Positions 45,928 to 55,976 are shown, counted from the stretch's first letter. The stretch: DNA of 64,000 nucleotides from CAVSWT01 sp963775245 (GCA_963775245.1 CAVZID010000016.1:192964-256963); one strand, 5' to 3'. A program made the numbers and translations. Notes: generated by a model from the sequence alone, not told the origin.

Positions 45928-47295
45928 ATGGAAAGAACAAAAAAAATTCTATTAGAAGAAAAAGAAATTCCCGAACAATGGTATAATATCCAGGCTGATA
46001 TGCCTAATCCGCTGCAGCCCCCATTACACCCTGGAACAAAACAACCAATTGGACCGCAAGATCTTGCCCCATTATTTCCTATGGAATTAATTAAGCAGGA
46101 AGTTTCAAAAGAGAGATGGATTGACATTCCTGAGGAAGTTAGAGAAGTTTATAAGATGTGGCGGCCTACTCCGCTTTACCGTGCATATAATCTTGAAAAA
46201 CTTTTAGATACCCCGGCAAAAATTTATTACAAAAATGAAGGTGTTAGTCCAGCTGGTTCACATAAACCTAATACCGCTGTTGCTCAGGCATACTATAATA
46301 AAGCTGAAGGAGTAAAAAAATTAACTACTGAAACGGGTGCTGGACAATGGGGAAGTGCACTTGCTTTTGCCTGTCAGCTTTTCGGGATTGACCTTGAAGT
46401 TTATATGGTAAAAATCAGTTTTGATCAAAAGCCTTATCGCAAATCAATGATGAACACCTGGGGCGCAAAAGTTTTTTCTTCACCAACTAACTTGACTGAA
46501 TCCGGAAAAAAGGTTTTAGCACAAGATCCTAATTCTCCGGGCAGTTTAGGTATTGCAATTTCAGAAGCAGTTGAAAGAGCGGCAATGAGTGAAGATACAA
46601 AATATTCTTTGGGCAGCGTGCTTAATCATGTTTTAATGCATCAAACTGTAATAGGGTTGGAAGCTGTTAAGCAATTTGAAAAAGCCGGCGATTTTCCTGA
46701 TATAGTTATCGCACCATTCGGCGGCGGGTCTAACTTTGCCGGAATTTCTTTTCCATTCCTTAGATACAATTTAATCGAAGGTAAAAAAATTAAATGTATT
46801 GCTGTTGAGCCCGCATCATGTCCGAAGCTTACAAAAGGCGAATTCCGTTATGACTTTGGAGATACGGTTGGACTTACTCCTTTAATTCCAATGTATACTT
46901 TGGGGCATACATTTGTGCCTGCTCCAATTCATGCAGGCGGATTAAGATATCACGGGGCGGGCGCTGTAGTCAGCCAGCTCTTAAAAGATAAAATTATTGA
47001 AGCCACAGCATTACAGCAGCTTGAATGTTTTGAAGCGGGGGTAAAATTTGCAAAAACAGAAGGTATTATTCCTGCGCCGGAATCAACGCATGGAATTGCA
47101 CAAGTTATTAGGGAAGCAGAAAAAGCTAAACAAGAAGGAACTTCAAAAACCATATTGTTTAATTTAAGCGGACATGGCTACTTTGATATGAGCGCCTACA
47201 ATGATTACTTTGCCGGAAAGCTTGTTGATCATGAATTAACAAATGAAGAACTTTATTCAGGCTTGAAAGAGTTAAATCTGCATCCGGTTGAATAA
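45928..47295 (+). CDS. trpB: Tryptophan synthase beta chain, TrpB2-type
   Basis: A 455-residue PLP enzyme. PLP lysine is K113 in SPAGSHKPNTA; substrate loop TGAGQWGSALA, phosphate loop PFGGGSNFAG and the C-terminal NLSGHGYFDM are all present. The long N-terminal extension (IPEQWYNIQADMP ... MWRPTPLYRA) and overall length mark the TrpB2 group, which condenses indole or a related acceptor with serine and often works without TrpA. No trpA or other trp gene is near. It is monocistronic and followed by a strong terminator. It may serve indole salvage rather than the main pathway; that is inference from family and context. Confidence 0.94.
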   Translation: MERTKKILLEEKEIPEQWYNIQADMPNPLQPPLHPGTKQPIGPQDLAPLFPMELIKQEVSKERWIDIPEEVREVYKMWRPTPLYRAYNLEKLLDTPAKIYYKNEGVSPAGSHKPNTAVAQAYYNKAEGVKKLTTETGAGQWGSALAFACQLFGIDLEVYMVKISFDQKPYRKSMMNTWGAKVFSSPTNLTESGKKVLAQDPNSPGSLGIAISEAVERAAMSEDTKYSLGSVLNHVLMHQTVIGLEAVKQFEKAGDFPDIVIAPFGGGSNFAGISFPFLRYNLIEGKKIKCIAVEPASCPKLTKGEFRYDFGDTVGLTPLIPMYTLGHTFVPAPIHAGGLRYHGAGAVVSQLLKDKIIEATALQQLECFEAGVKFAKTEGIIPAPESTHGIAQVIREAEKAKQEGTSKTILFNLSGHGYFDMSAYNDYFAGKLVDHELTNEELYSGLKELNLHPVE

Positions 47296-47314
47296 AATTT
47301 CCAATTACATTTAT

Positions 47315-47348
47315 AAAAAAATCCTCCTAAATATTAGGAGGATTTTTT
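47315..47348 (+). terminator. Strong Rho-independent terminator of the TrpB2 gene
   Basis: A 10-bp stem (ATCCTCCTAA / TTAGGAGGAT) with an ATA loop, flanked by A6 and T6, so it could work in both directions. It lies 20 nt after the stop codon. Confidence 0.93.
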
Positions 47349-47372
47349 GTTTTAAACTTTAAAATACAAATT

Positions 47373-47400
47373 GTAAAAACTTCATTAATGAAGTTCTTAC
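47373..47400. repeat. Near-perfect palindrome upstream of the MFS gene
   Basis: GTAAAAACTTCATTAATGAAGTTCTTAC is symmetrical over 28 bases with one mismatched pair, centred on ATTAAT. It lies 45 nt before the MFS start codon and after the TrpB2 terminator. It could be an operator for a dimeric regulator or a copy of a dispersed palindrome. Confidence 0.5.
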
Positions 47401-47445
47401 AGATACCTGTTTTAAATAGACAGTTCCTTAGCGTAATTTACCCAC

Positions 47446-48735
47446 ATGCTTTTAAAATATTTTAAATACACTAAGTATCCTGAATATGATTCTAATACAT
47501 TAAGGCATAATATATTAATGCATTTGGGTGACGGCTCAATGTATGCCTTTGCGTTAAGCTTTATTTCATTTACAACAATACTTCCAGTGTTCATTCAAAG
47601 AATGGGAGGCAGTGCAATTGCAATTGGAGCCGTACCTGTTTTATGGAATCTGGGAAACAGTCTTCCTCAAATTTTCTTCGGGCAGCAGAAGATTAATGAG
47701 AAATTTGTTAAGCCTATTATTTTGTGGTATAGTGTTATTTACCGCTCCTCGTTTTTAATTGTAGGGGTTTTTATTTTTTTCTTTTTGAATCATATTTCAA
47801 CATCTCTTTCCGTACCAATAGTTTTATTTTCCATTATGTTAATTACGTTATTGGGAGGCATCCCCGGCCCGCGGTGGGTGAATTTATTTTCTAAAACTAC
47901 TCCAGTTAATTTACGCGGAAGACTTTTAGCATTAAGACAGCTAACCGGATCGCTGCTTGGAATTATAGCTGGTTCAATCATAATAATAATTTTATCTTCA
48001 ATCAGCTTTCCTCAAAATTTTGCAGTGCTTTTCTTTTTATGCTTCATCTTTATGTTTGCCTCGTTTTATTTTTTAAAAGAAGTAATTGAGCCTGAAGAAA
48101 TTGTTTCGGAGGAATTAAATATTACAAAAAATAAAAAGTTGACTAAAATAAAGAATGTTATAAAAGAGAATCGCAATTTCAGAAATTACTTATTGACAGA
48201 TGCATTATTATTAGTCGGCTTAACTTCTTCAGCTTTTTTTGCTGTTTATGCAATTGAAAAATTTAATCTCTCTACTTCGTATGCTGGAACATTTACTATT
48301 ATTTTTATGGCCAGTACTGTTTTAGGAAATATTATATTTGGTTTTATGGGAGATTTATTCGGACACAAAATAAATCTTATGTTTATGGGAGCCGCATTAC
48401 TGCTTGCATGTTTCAGTGCAGTTGTTGCAATAAATCCGCTTATGTTTGGAGCTGTATTTATATTTGCAGGTATCGCCCAAAGCTTGCAGGGGATTTCAAG
48501 AACTGCATTTGTTGTAGAGCTTGCAGGAGAAAAAGAAATAGCACTTTATTCCTCTTCATTAAATTCGATTACAGCCCCTGCTTTATTGTTTGGCATTTTT
48601 GCAGGATATCTAGTTTCGGTAGTTGGTTTTGAAATAGTATTTGGATTGTACATTTTAACTTCAGGATTTTCTATATATTGGTTATATAATAATGTTGAAG
48701 AACCTAGAATAAAAAAAATTGAAGCACAAATTTAA
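47446..48735 (+). CDS. Major facilitator superfamily transporter
   Basis: A 429-residue membrane protein with about twelve hydrophobic segments in two six-segment halves separated by a charged loop (EVIEPEEIVSEELNITKNKKLTKIKN, about 205-235). GGIPGPRWVNLFSKTTPVNLRGRLLALRQLTGSLLG in the first half and FGFMGDLFGHKINLMFMG in the second are MFS loop 2-3 and 8-9 motifs. The family is related to unassigned MFS permeases; substrate unknown. The start has no clear ribosome site. A palindrome precedes it. It ends seven bases before a convergent T9SS cargo gene. Confidence 0.88.
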   Translation: MLLKYFKYTKYPEYDSNTLRHNILMHLGDGSMYAFALSFISFTTILPVFIQRMGGSAIAIGAVPVLWNLGNSLPQIFFGQQKINEKFVKPIILWYSVIYRSSFLIVGVFIFFFLNHISTSLSVPIVLFSIMLITLLGGIPGPRWVNLFSKTTPVNLRGRLLALRQLTGSLLGIIAGSIIIIILSSISFPQNFAVLFFLCFIFMFASFYFLKEVIEPEEIVSEELNITKNKKLTKIKNVIKENRNFRNYLLTDALLLVGLTSSAFFAVYAIEKFNLSTSYAGTFTIIFMASTVLGNIIFGFMGDLFGHKINLMFMGAALLLACFSAVVAINPLMFGAVFIFAGIAQSLQGISRTAFVVELAGEKEIALYSSSLNSITAPALLFGIFAGYLVSVVGFEIVFGLYILTSGFSIYWLYNNVEEPRIKKIEAQI

Positions 48736-48741
48736 TAATTA

Positions 48742-51102
48742 TCACTTCATTAAAATTAATTTTTTAACGTCTGTAAACTGATTTGCTTTTAATTGATAAA
48801 AATAAATTCCGCTTGATAAATTTTCAGCATTGAATTTTAAAGTATACCGGCCGTTATTTTGATATTTACTAATTAATGTTCTTACCTTTTGCCCAATCAC
48901 GTTATAAATATTTATAGTTACTAAACCTGATTTAGGAATTTGATATTCAATATTTGTAACTGGATTAAAAGGATTGGGGTAATTTTGATACAAGAAATAA
49001 TCTTTAATAATATTTGAATTCTTTATCGAAGTAATAATATCTGTAGTTACATGATTACTGAATGATGAAGTAGTATCACTATTATATGCATAAATTCTAT
49101 AAGTGTATTTCATCGAATCTTGAACCGTACTGTCAATATATGATGTGTCATTTGCAGCAACAGAATCTATTATTGAAAAAATATTTGTACTTGACGAATC
49201 ACCATCTTTCCTTTCAATAACAAAACCAGATTCATTATCGGACTCATCAATCCATGATAACTCTATATCATTATTTAATGGAGCAGCTTCTAAATCTGAA
49301 GGAGGATTGATAATAGTAATTATATTAACAGCAGAACCGCTTAAAAAAACTTGCCTTGCAATTAATTCATTAGAACCTATCAACCGGATATTTAAATTAT
49401 CTTTGAATTCTCCATTCATTTTCGGATGAAATTCAACTGTTATTGAAACTGAATCATTTCCGGGAATAACAACCGGTAATTCGTTTAAGACCGAAAATGA
49501 TGTATCCTTTATATAAAATGAATTTATAGTCAAGCTGCTGTCATCATTATTATATATTGTAAATTCTTTTTTAACAGTGTCAATGGAATCTACTTCTCCG
49601 AATTCCAATGAATCTATATTTGTTTTAAACAAACTTGTCTGCCATTGAAAACGGTAAGTATGAAACCTCATAAAGGAACTGGTGAAACTCATTTCGTAAG
49701 CTATTGAATTATCAGGCCTAATTTCAGTTACTGCAGGATGGGATAATTCACCCCATGAAATTAATTTATTTCCATTTGGCAATTCCTGGATATCTCCTCT
49801 TGTTCTTGAAAATACTTTATTATGAGAATACCTATTAACAAGAGTTGCCGTTTTATTTTGTTCGTCCAAAGTATATTCAACTATGCTGGAATATTGTTCT
49901 GTGTGATAAACCCCATTATCAAAAAGAGTAAAGTTACCATTTGATATTCTTCTTATATCATGCTGTCGTGAAAATCCCCTATCATCATTTATAAAAGTGA
50001 ATTGATTGTTCTCTCCTCCCCACCTCCAAATGATATCCCCGGTGTTGTGATCTATTTTTGTTATTTCATCAAGATTACGGGCAGATAAAATTATATTACT
50101 ATCAGTGTCAATTTCTATAGAATTAAAATGAACCATATCAATTTGATGATTGGTTAATGAAACATTATCATCAGCGTCAGTTATTTTATAATGATTCAAT
50201 GCATCCCATTCAAAAACAACATTCCCTGAAGTATCAAATTCCTGAACCGCCATATCAATAATTTGAGCTGATGAATCGCCTCCCTCGACTATTTTGCTCA
50301 TATCCACATCAACTAACTTTTTCCCCAGTATATAATAATGCCCATCTTTCATAACTCTTAGGTCATGAACGTCAACAGAATATCCGTTTGCAGTTGAAAA
50401 TGTTTTAACTTTATTTAATGAACTGTCCAAACCATAACAAGAAACGGGATAGATAAAATAAGTGAGCATTCCATTTGGCTGAAGCTTAAAATCATAGATA
50501 CTGCCGTATACATTTCTATAAAATATTGGTGTTGCTTCATTATCTAATATCATCAAATATGAGGTAGCTCCTATAAATAAATATCCTTTCCCCGGATCTT
50601 CAGAGGAATTAACAATAAAAGAAGGAGGGCTTTCAGGCGATTGAATATTGAAAGATGAATTTGTGTTAGATTGAATCGGATCATCAATTTCTTGAAAAGT
50701 ATTTATCTTATAAATATCATGTGTTTTTGTTTCTCTATTTATTTTGAATACAAATGAAAGTTTGCCAATGTCTTCTGCTGATTGAGCTTTTATTCCGTTC
50801 TTTAATTCAACTTTAACATTTTCCCACTGTAAAAATTTTGAGTCAGGTTTGAACACTAAAGTTTTTGAATCATCGGATAAAATAAATTTGCCTGTATGGA
50901 TTCCGCTTTTAGAACCAATGACTGAAATCAAATTTTCATTAACGCTTGATTTATCAATAATATTTTTTGACTTAATTATTATATTGGTTTCAGGTGAAGA
51001 ATTTTTTGATCCAGGTTTTGGATTTACATAAATAATATTTTTTGTTGTTTGTGCATTTACAAAACAGAATAATGACAACCACATTAAAACTAAAATTTTC
51101 AC
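48742..51102 (-). CDS. T9SS-sorted arylsulfotransferase-like (ASST) protein, copy 1
   Basis: A 786-residue exported protein from a GTG start. Layout: signal peptide; Ig-like Big_5 type domain (about 25-120, SKSGIHTGKFILSDDSKTLVFKP); an ASST-type six-bladed propeller (about 150-460) with YDFKLQPNGMLTYF, VHDLRVMKDGHYYILG, MVHFNSIEIDTDSNIILSARNLDEITKI, DHNTGDIIWRWGG and RQHDIRR; a choice-of-anchor/ASH-like domain (about 490-580); fibronectin III (about 590-690); and a sorting domain (LYQNYPNPFNPVTNIEYQIP to KKLILMK). The family transfers sulfate between phenols in known members; the conserved His candidates are H in MVHFNS and QHD. Tandem with a paralogue just upstream. Confidence 0.84.
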   Translation of the reverse strand: MKILVLMWLSLFCFVNAQTTKNIIYVNPKPGSKNSSPETNIIIKSKNIIDKSSVNENLISVIGSKSGIHTGKFILSDDSKTLVFKPDSKFLQWENVKVELKNGIKAQSAEDIGKLSFVFKINRETKTHDIYKINTFQEIDDPIQSNTNSSFNIQSPESPPSFIVNSSEDPGKGYLFIGATSYLMILDNEATPIFYRNVYGSIYDFKLQPNGMLTYFIYPVSCYGLDSSLNKVKTFSTANGYSVDVHDLRVMKDGHYYILGKKLVDVDMSKIVEGGDSSAQIIDMAVQEFDTSGNVVFEWDALNHYKITDADDNVSLTNHQIDMVHFNSIEIDTDSNIILSARNLDEITKIDHNTGDIIWRWGGENNQFTFINDDRGFSRQHDIRRISNGNFTLFDNGVYHTEQYSSIVEYTLDEQNKTATLVNRYSHNKVFSRTRGDIQELPNGNKLISWGELSHPAVTEIRPDNSIAYEMSFTSSFMRFHTYRFQWQTSLFKTNIDSLEFGEVDSIDTVKKEFTIYNNDDSSLTINSFYIKDTSFSVLNELPVVIPGNDSVSITVEFHPKMNGEFKDNLNIRLIGSNELIARQVFLSGSAVNIITIINPPSDLEAAPLNNDIELSWIDESDNESGFVIERKDGDSSSTNIFSIIDSVAANDTSYIDSTVQDSMKYTYRIYAYNSDTTSSFSNHVTTDIITSIKNSNIIKDYFLYQNYPNPFNPVTNIEYQIPKSGLVTINIYNVIGQKVRTLISKYQNNGRYTLKFNAENLSSGIYFYQLKANQFTDVKKLILMK

Positions 51103-51131
51103 TTTACTGCATCCTAAAATTATGTTGAATT

Positions 51132-54026
51132 TTACTTAAGTAAGACAGCTTTTTTATAAGCTGAAAAATCACTTTTTCCATTTATACCCGCGGCTTTTAT
51201 CTTAAAGAAATAAATTCCTGAAGCTAAATTATTTGCATTCCAAACAACCTCGTGTTCACCTGCCTGCTGAACTTTTTTAACAAGTACTGCAACTCTTTGT
51301 CCAACCACATTAAATACAGAAATGGTTACTTTGCTGGCTTTGGGCAAATTATATTGAATTGTGGTAGAAGGATTAAACGGATTGGGATAATTTTGAAATA
51401 GCCTGTATGTTTTTATAGTATTGTTTGCTTCATTAATTCCAGTTATATCTGTATTAATGAAAAAGTTATTATCACTTAAATCAAAAAGATTGTTATCATT
51501 AATTGAAGTAACTTTTATTTTATAAAGTGAATCTTTAACAAGTTTAGAAGGGACTTGCCAGCTATAGGCATTTGTTTCAGAGACTAATGAGTCAACAATT
51601 ATAGTTGACAAGGTATCATTCTTGTACAAGCTGATACTTACCATATCAGATAAATTATCCTGCCAGCGAATTATATAAGTTGAGTCTCCATCAAATTCTT
51701 CGCTTCCATTAGGATATACTACAGATATATAAGGAGCTGATGTAACAAAGCTTGAAGTATCTGACCATTCACTTACACCAGAAGAGTTATTTGCCCTCAC
51801 TCTCCAAAAATATTTTGTATCGTTATTTAATCCTATAATTTTCATTGAAGTTGAGGATGAAGTATCATCAAAGGTTAATGAACTAAATAAAGAATCCGAT
51901 GAAATTTGAATTTGATAGCTTGAGATAATTCCTCTAGTTCCCCAAACTAATTCAACAGGGTTTTCTTCATTAACTCCTTCATCATTTTTAGGAGAAATTG
52001 GAACAGGCGAATAAGCAGAATCAACACTTACAGGAACACCAAATATATAATCTCCAAATTGTGAAGTTGTAAACACTAATTCATTTTTTGTAGAAGAGTA
52101 ACTAGTTGCCAATGGTTCAAATGTATTTCCATTCTTAGTTTTCAAATAAACAATAGTGTTTTGAGGATCCGTAATCTTGGGATGATACTTAAGATTAACA
52201 TGCATCTCTCCTTCAAACGAATTTATGCTGCTTCCATCCAAAGTGAAATATTCTTTTTTAACAATTGGTGCGTCGCTGCTGAATTGAAGATTCGCTGGAG
52301 AATAATTATATGTTGAAACTGTAAGGCTTGTATATGCCAATCCATCTATTTGATTAATTTTTATGCTTATGCCGGTTGTATCATTCGACTCATCAAATTT
52401 ATAAGTGTTTCCCTGAAATATCTCATAAGCGGTAACTGTAACTGAAGGCAATTTGCTTTTCCATGGGAAACGAAAAGCGCGATAAGATGTTTCTCCTTTG
52501 GGAAGAGTCAATTCAAAAGCTATTGATTTATCAGGATGAACTTCTGTTGCAGATGGATCACCGTTCATTCCGGCTGCACCCCAGCCAATAAAAGTATCTC
52601 CATTGGATAATCTTTGAACCGAACCCATAGCCATTCCATAAATATCAGGAGTATGCCGGTACTCCCAAACCATGTCAGCAATTTTGTTTGATTCATCAAG
52701 CTTGTATTCTACAGCCCTTGAATATTGAGGTGAATGCTGATTACCGTTATCAAATAAAGTTATATTTCCATTGGACAAAACGCTTATATCATGCTGATAA
52801 GAAAAATAATTCAGGCTGTTAGCTTCATTTTCATTTGTGAATGTGAAATCATTTTGTTTGCCGCCAAGCCTCCAAATTATATCTCCAGTATTTCTATCAA
52901 CTTTTAATATTTGAGATAAATGCCTGCCGGAAATTAAATAATTCCCATCTTGATCAACTGTAACACCATTCATATGCATATAGTCTACAGTTTTATTAGT
53001 CAAATTTTCATAGGAATCAGTATAAGGAATATAATCCCAGCTTCGCCACTGGAATATTACATTTTTAGATTCATCCAATTCTTGAATAATACATCCAAGC
53101 ACTGTTGCATTTGGATCGCCGCCGTCAACTTCAAGGCTCATATCAACAGGCTCAGGATCATAAGCCATTAAAAGTGCATGCCCGTTTGGTAACAATTTAA
53201 ATTCGTGTAAATCGGCTGTGTAACCATTGCCGCATTGAAAAGTATCTATAGGAGCAAGAGTTGTATCAAGGACAATCCATCTTACATCAGCATATCCGCC
53301 AACTTGCTGAATCACTTCTGCATATGATAAATCTCCGTTAGGCTGCACTTTAAAATCAAATCCTGGATTATTGATTCTTTTATAAGAATCAGATGTTCCA
53401 TCATTATTTTCAATAATTAAAAAATGACCTATTGAATCATTTACTCCAAATGGAAAATTTGCTAAAAAAACTTTTCCTTCAGCAGGATTGTTTAATGAAT
53501 CAATTGTTATTTTGGGAAAATCAGAAGGTAAAGTATCAATTTTAGAAATGCTGTTTTTCATTAAAGGTGAATAGCTGTTGGCGTTCAAATTTTTTTTATA
53601 ATTAAAACCATCAGCTACTGTTGAAAAAGGATTTAATTTTATCGGCTGCTTTAAAGGAGTAGTTTTAAATTGAAAAACATTGGGAGTTATCTCTTCACCG
53701 GTTGTAGTTTTTATTTTTTGATTAAGATTAACGATTACAGTTTCATCCGGCAAGAATTTTTTTACAGGAATTATTATTAAAGTTTTTTTATCATCACTCA
53801 GTTTGACTTTGACTTTATGGACTCCGCTTTTGGTTCCATTAACTTTAATTAATTGGCTGGATAAATCAGTAAGATTTATTTCATTCTTTGCATTAAATAT
53901 TAAGCTGGTATTTAATGATATAAGCTTTGCCCCATCTTTGGGCGAGATGTATTTAAAATTTTCTTGAGAAAAAACACCCTTGTTAATAAATAGGATGGAT
54001 AATAAAATAATAAACCAATTCTTCAT
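51132..54026 (-). CDS. T9SS-sorted arylsulfotransferase-like (ASST) protein, copy 2
   Basis: A 964-residue exported protein from the ATG behind AAAGGA; a longer frame 15 codons upstream has no ribosome site. Layout mirrors copy 1: Big_5-like domain (TKSGVHKVKVKLSDDKKTLIIIP), ASST propeller with LHEFKLLPNGHALLM, MHMNGVTVDQDGNYLISGRHLSQILKV, DRNTGDIIWRLGGKQND and YQHDISV, then differing C-terminal parts: a fibronectin domain (SYQIQISSD ... FWRVRANNSSGVSEWS), a Kre9/KNH-like PNGSEEFDGDSTYIIRWQ domain, and a sorting domain (LFQNYPNPFNPSTTIQYNLP to KKAVLLK). Likely surface-displayed. Two paralogues in tandem suggest duplication with later exchange of C-terminal modules. Confidence 0.85.
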   Translation of the reverse strand: MKNWFIILLSILFINKGVFSQENFKYISPKDGAKLISLNTSLIFNAKNEINLTDLSSQLIKVNGTKSGVHKVKVKLSDDKKTLIIIPVKKFLPDETVIVNLNQKIKTTTGEEITPNVFQFKTTPLKQPIKLNPFSTVADGFNYKKNLNANSYSPLMKNSISKIDTLPSDFPKITIDSLNNPAEGKVFLANFPFGVNDSIGHFLIIENNDGTSDSYKRINNPGFDFKVQPNGDLSYAEVIQQVGGYADVRWIVLDTTLAPIDTFQCGNGYTADLHEFKLLPNGHALLMAYDPEPVDMSLEVDGGDPNATVLGCIIQELDESKNVIFQWRSWDYIPYTDSYENLTNKTVDYMHMNGVTVDQDGNYLISGRHLSQILKVDRNTGDIIWRLGGKQNDFTFTNENEANSLNYFSYQHDISVLSNGNITLFDNGNQHSPQYSRAVEYKLDESNKIADMVWEYRHTPDIYGMAMGSVQRLSNGDTFIGWGAAGMNGDPSATEVHPDKSIAFELTLPKGETSYRAFRFPWKSKLPSVTVTAYEIFQGNTYKFDESNDTTGISIKINQIDGLAYTSLTVSTYNYSPANLQFSSDAPIVKKEYFTLDGSSINSFEGEMHVNLKYHPKITDPQNTIVYLKTKNGNTFEPLATSYSSTKNELVFTTSQFGDYIFGVPVSVDSAYSPVPISPKNDEGVNEENPVELVWGTRGIISSYQIQISSDSLFSSLTFDDTSSSTSMKIIGLNNDTKYFWRVRANNSSGVSEWSDTSSFVTSAPYISVVYPNGSEEFDGDSTYIIRWQDNLSDMVSISLYKNDTLSTIIVDSLVSETNAYSWQVPSKLVKDSLYKIKVTSINDNNLFDLSDNNFFINTDITGINEANNTIKTYRLFQNYPNPFNPSTTIQYNLPKASKVTISVFNVVGQRVAVLVKKVQQAGEHEVVWNANNLASGIYFFKIKAAGINGKSDFSAYKKAVLLK

Positions 54027-54226
54027 ACAATATCCTTTCAAAAAAACGAAGAGGTAAGCCTTAAAGAACACCCCTGTGTTTGTAAGATTAAATCATCTAC
54101 ATTTTAAAAATTTCAAGGACATTTTAAATACTTCTAATAAAAAAACAAAATAATCCTAAATTTATTTTATTCTATTAGATAACTGAAATAAACTAAAAGA
54201 TTAACCTACATTAATTTTTAAAAATA

Positions 54227-55903
54227 TTATTTATTCCCTTTCCAGCCCGGACCTCGTACAACCTGCCCCGGAGTTTTGCCGGTATGAATTCCATCTTTTA
54301 TAACTTGAACTCCATTTACAAAAACATCAATAACGCCTTTAGAATATTGATGTGGTTTTTCATATGTGGCAAAGTCCTGAACTTTTGAAGGATCGAAAAC
54401 AACCACATCGGCGTAATATCCGGTTTTAAGAAATCCTCTTTTTTTAATTTTAAGATTTTGCGCTGGTAATGCGGACAGCCTTCTAACAGCTTCTTCCAAA
54501 GGAATTATTTTTTCATCACGAACATATTTCCCCAACAATCTTGCAACATTTCCATAAGCACGAGGATGCGGATTCGATTTTAGAAAAACACCTTCCGGAG
54601 CTAATGAAGCTTCATCAGAACCAAAACTAATCCAGGGAATAGAAATTTTCTTTTCAATATTTTCTTCCGACATTAAAAAATAAACTGTACCAACTCTGCT
54701 GTCATCATCTATTACCAAATCAATTGCTGTTTCTGCCGGAGACTTTCCTCTCATCTTTGCAATTTCTGTTAACGATTTCCCGGTTAAATATTTTAAGCTG
54801 TCTGTTTTAAATCCAACTAATAAAATATTATCAGGAGAGCCTGACGCAATAAAAAAGTTTTCCCATTTATCTGTTGGTGTTTCCATTTCTTTTATAACTT
54901 TTTTCCTTATTTGTGGGTCTTGAAGATTTTTCTTCCATTGCTTAAATCCACCTTCCTGAACCCATGGCGGCATAGCAGCATCAAGGCCTGTTTCTCCTGC
55001 AGTGTAAGTATACATATCAGCGGTTATGTGCAATCCCTCTTCTCGTGCTTTATTTATTTTATTAATAAGTGAATCAAGTTTGTACCAATTGGATTTGCCT
55101 GCTGCTTTTATATGATAAAACTCTGCGGGGATATTTGCTTCCTTGGATATTTTAATTAATTCATCTGCAGCTTGAAGCAGTTGATTACCCTCGCTTCTAA
55201 TATGTGAAATGTACATTCCTCCATATTCTGAAGCAGTTTTACAAAGCTCAATTAGCTCGTCGGTTTTTGCATAAAAGTTTGGAGCATAAATCAATGCAGA
55301 ACCGACACCCAGCGCACCATCTTCCATTGCTTCTTTTACCAACTGTTTCATTTTTGCCAACTCTTCTTTATTAGGCGCCCTGTCTTCATATCCAATTACA
55401 TAAATTCTAACACTGCCCGCACCTACAAATGATGCAACGTTGCATGAAATTCCTTTGTTAACTAAATATTTTAAATACTCATCTAAGGTTGTCCACTTTA
55501 CATCATACTTAATATCGCCTTCTTCTTCAACCATTTCCTTTTTCATCTTTTCATTTAACGGACCCATTGACCAACCTTCACCCATTACCTCAAGAGTAAC
55601 TCCCTGCCTTATATCGCTTTGTGACTTCCCATCCTCGATTAATGATTCATTTGCCCAGCTTAACATATTTATGAAGCCAGGACGAACAGCAAGTCCCGAG
55701 GCATCAATCTCTGTTATGCCTTTTGAATCACTCAAATCGCCAATCGCAGCAATTGTATCTCCTTTTATTGCTACGTCTGCCTTGTATGATTTATTCCCGC
55801 TTCCATCATAAATATTTCCGTTTCTAATAATTACATCATAATCATAATTTGAACTGCAGCCGGCAAAAAGACAAATAAAAAGTAAGGCCAGTAGATTTTT
55901 CAT
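54227..55903 (-). CDS. D-aminoacylase/N-acyl-D-amino-acid deacylase-like amidohydrolase lipoprotein
   Basis: A 558-residue lipoprotein (lipobox FAGC) with the amidohydrolase start YDVIIRNGNIYDGSGNKSYKADVAIKGD and end (GYYADVVVFDPSKVQDFATYEKPHQYSKGVIDVFVNG) typical of D-aminoacylases. The His of YISHIRSEG (H234) and EFYHIKAAGK (H264) and an Asp in SFGSDEAS are kept. However, the HxHxD metal site expected after PGFI is LSWAN (residues 81-85), and the Cys ligand after GVT is Gly. The same substitutions are common to a subfamily I recall from Bacteroidota, so this is probably a distinct enzyme type or one with altered metal use. Periplasmic or surface; substrate unknown. A small membrane-protein gene follows upstream on the same strand. 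Confidence 0.82.
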   Translation of the reverse strand: MKNLLALLFICLFAGCSSNYDYDVIIRNGNIYDGSGNKSYKADVAIKGDTIAAIGDLSDSKGITEIDASGLAVRPGFINMLSWANESLIEDGKSQSDIRQGVTLEVMGEGWSMGPLNEKMKKEMVEEEGDIKYDVKWTTLDEYLKYLVNKGISCNVASFVGAGSVRIYVIGYEDRAPNKEELAKMKQLVKEAMEDGALGVGSALIYAPNFYAKTDELIELCKTASEYGGMYISHIRSEGNQLLQAADELIKISKEANIPAEFYHIKAAGKSNWYKLDSLINKINKAREEGLHITADMYTYTAGETGLDAAMPPWVQEGGFKQWKKNLQDPQIRKKVIKEMETPTDKWENFFIASGSPDNILLVGFKTDSLKYLTGKSLTEIAKMRGKSPAETAIDLVIDDDSRVGTVYFLMSEENIEKKISIPWISFGSDEASLAPEGVFLKSNPHPRAYGNVARLLGKYVRDEKIIPLEEAVRRLSALPAQNLKIKKRGFLKTGYYADVVVFDPSKVQDFATYEKPHQYSKGVIDVFVNGVQVIKDGIHTGKTPGQVVRGPGWKGNK

Positions 55904-55976
55904 ATAATTTCCTTAACTATTAGATGAGAATTAATTCAATGAGTACTTTTAATGCTAAGCTAAGTTTACTTCGCTT

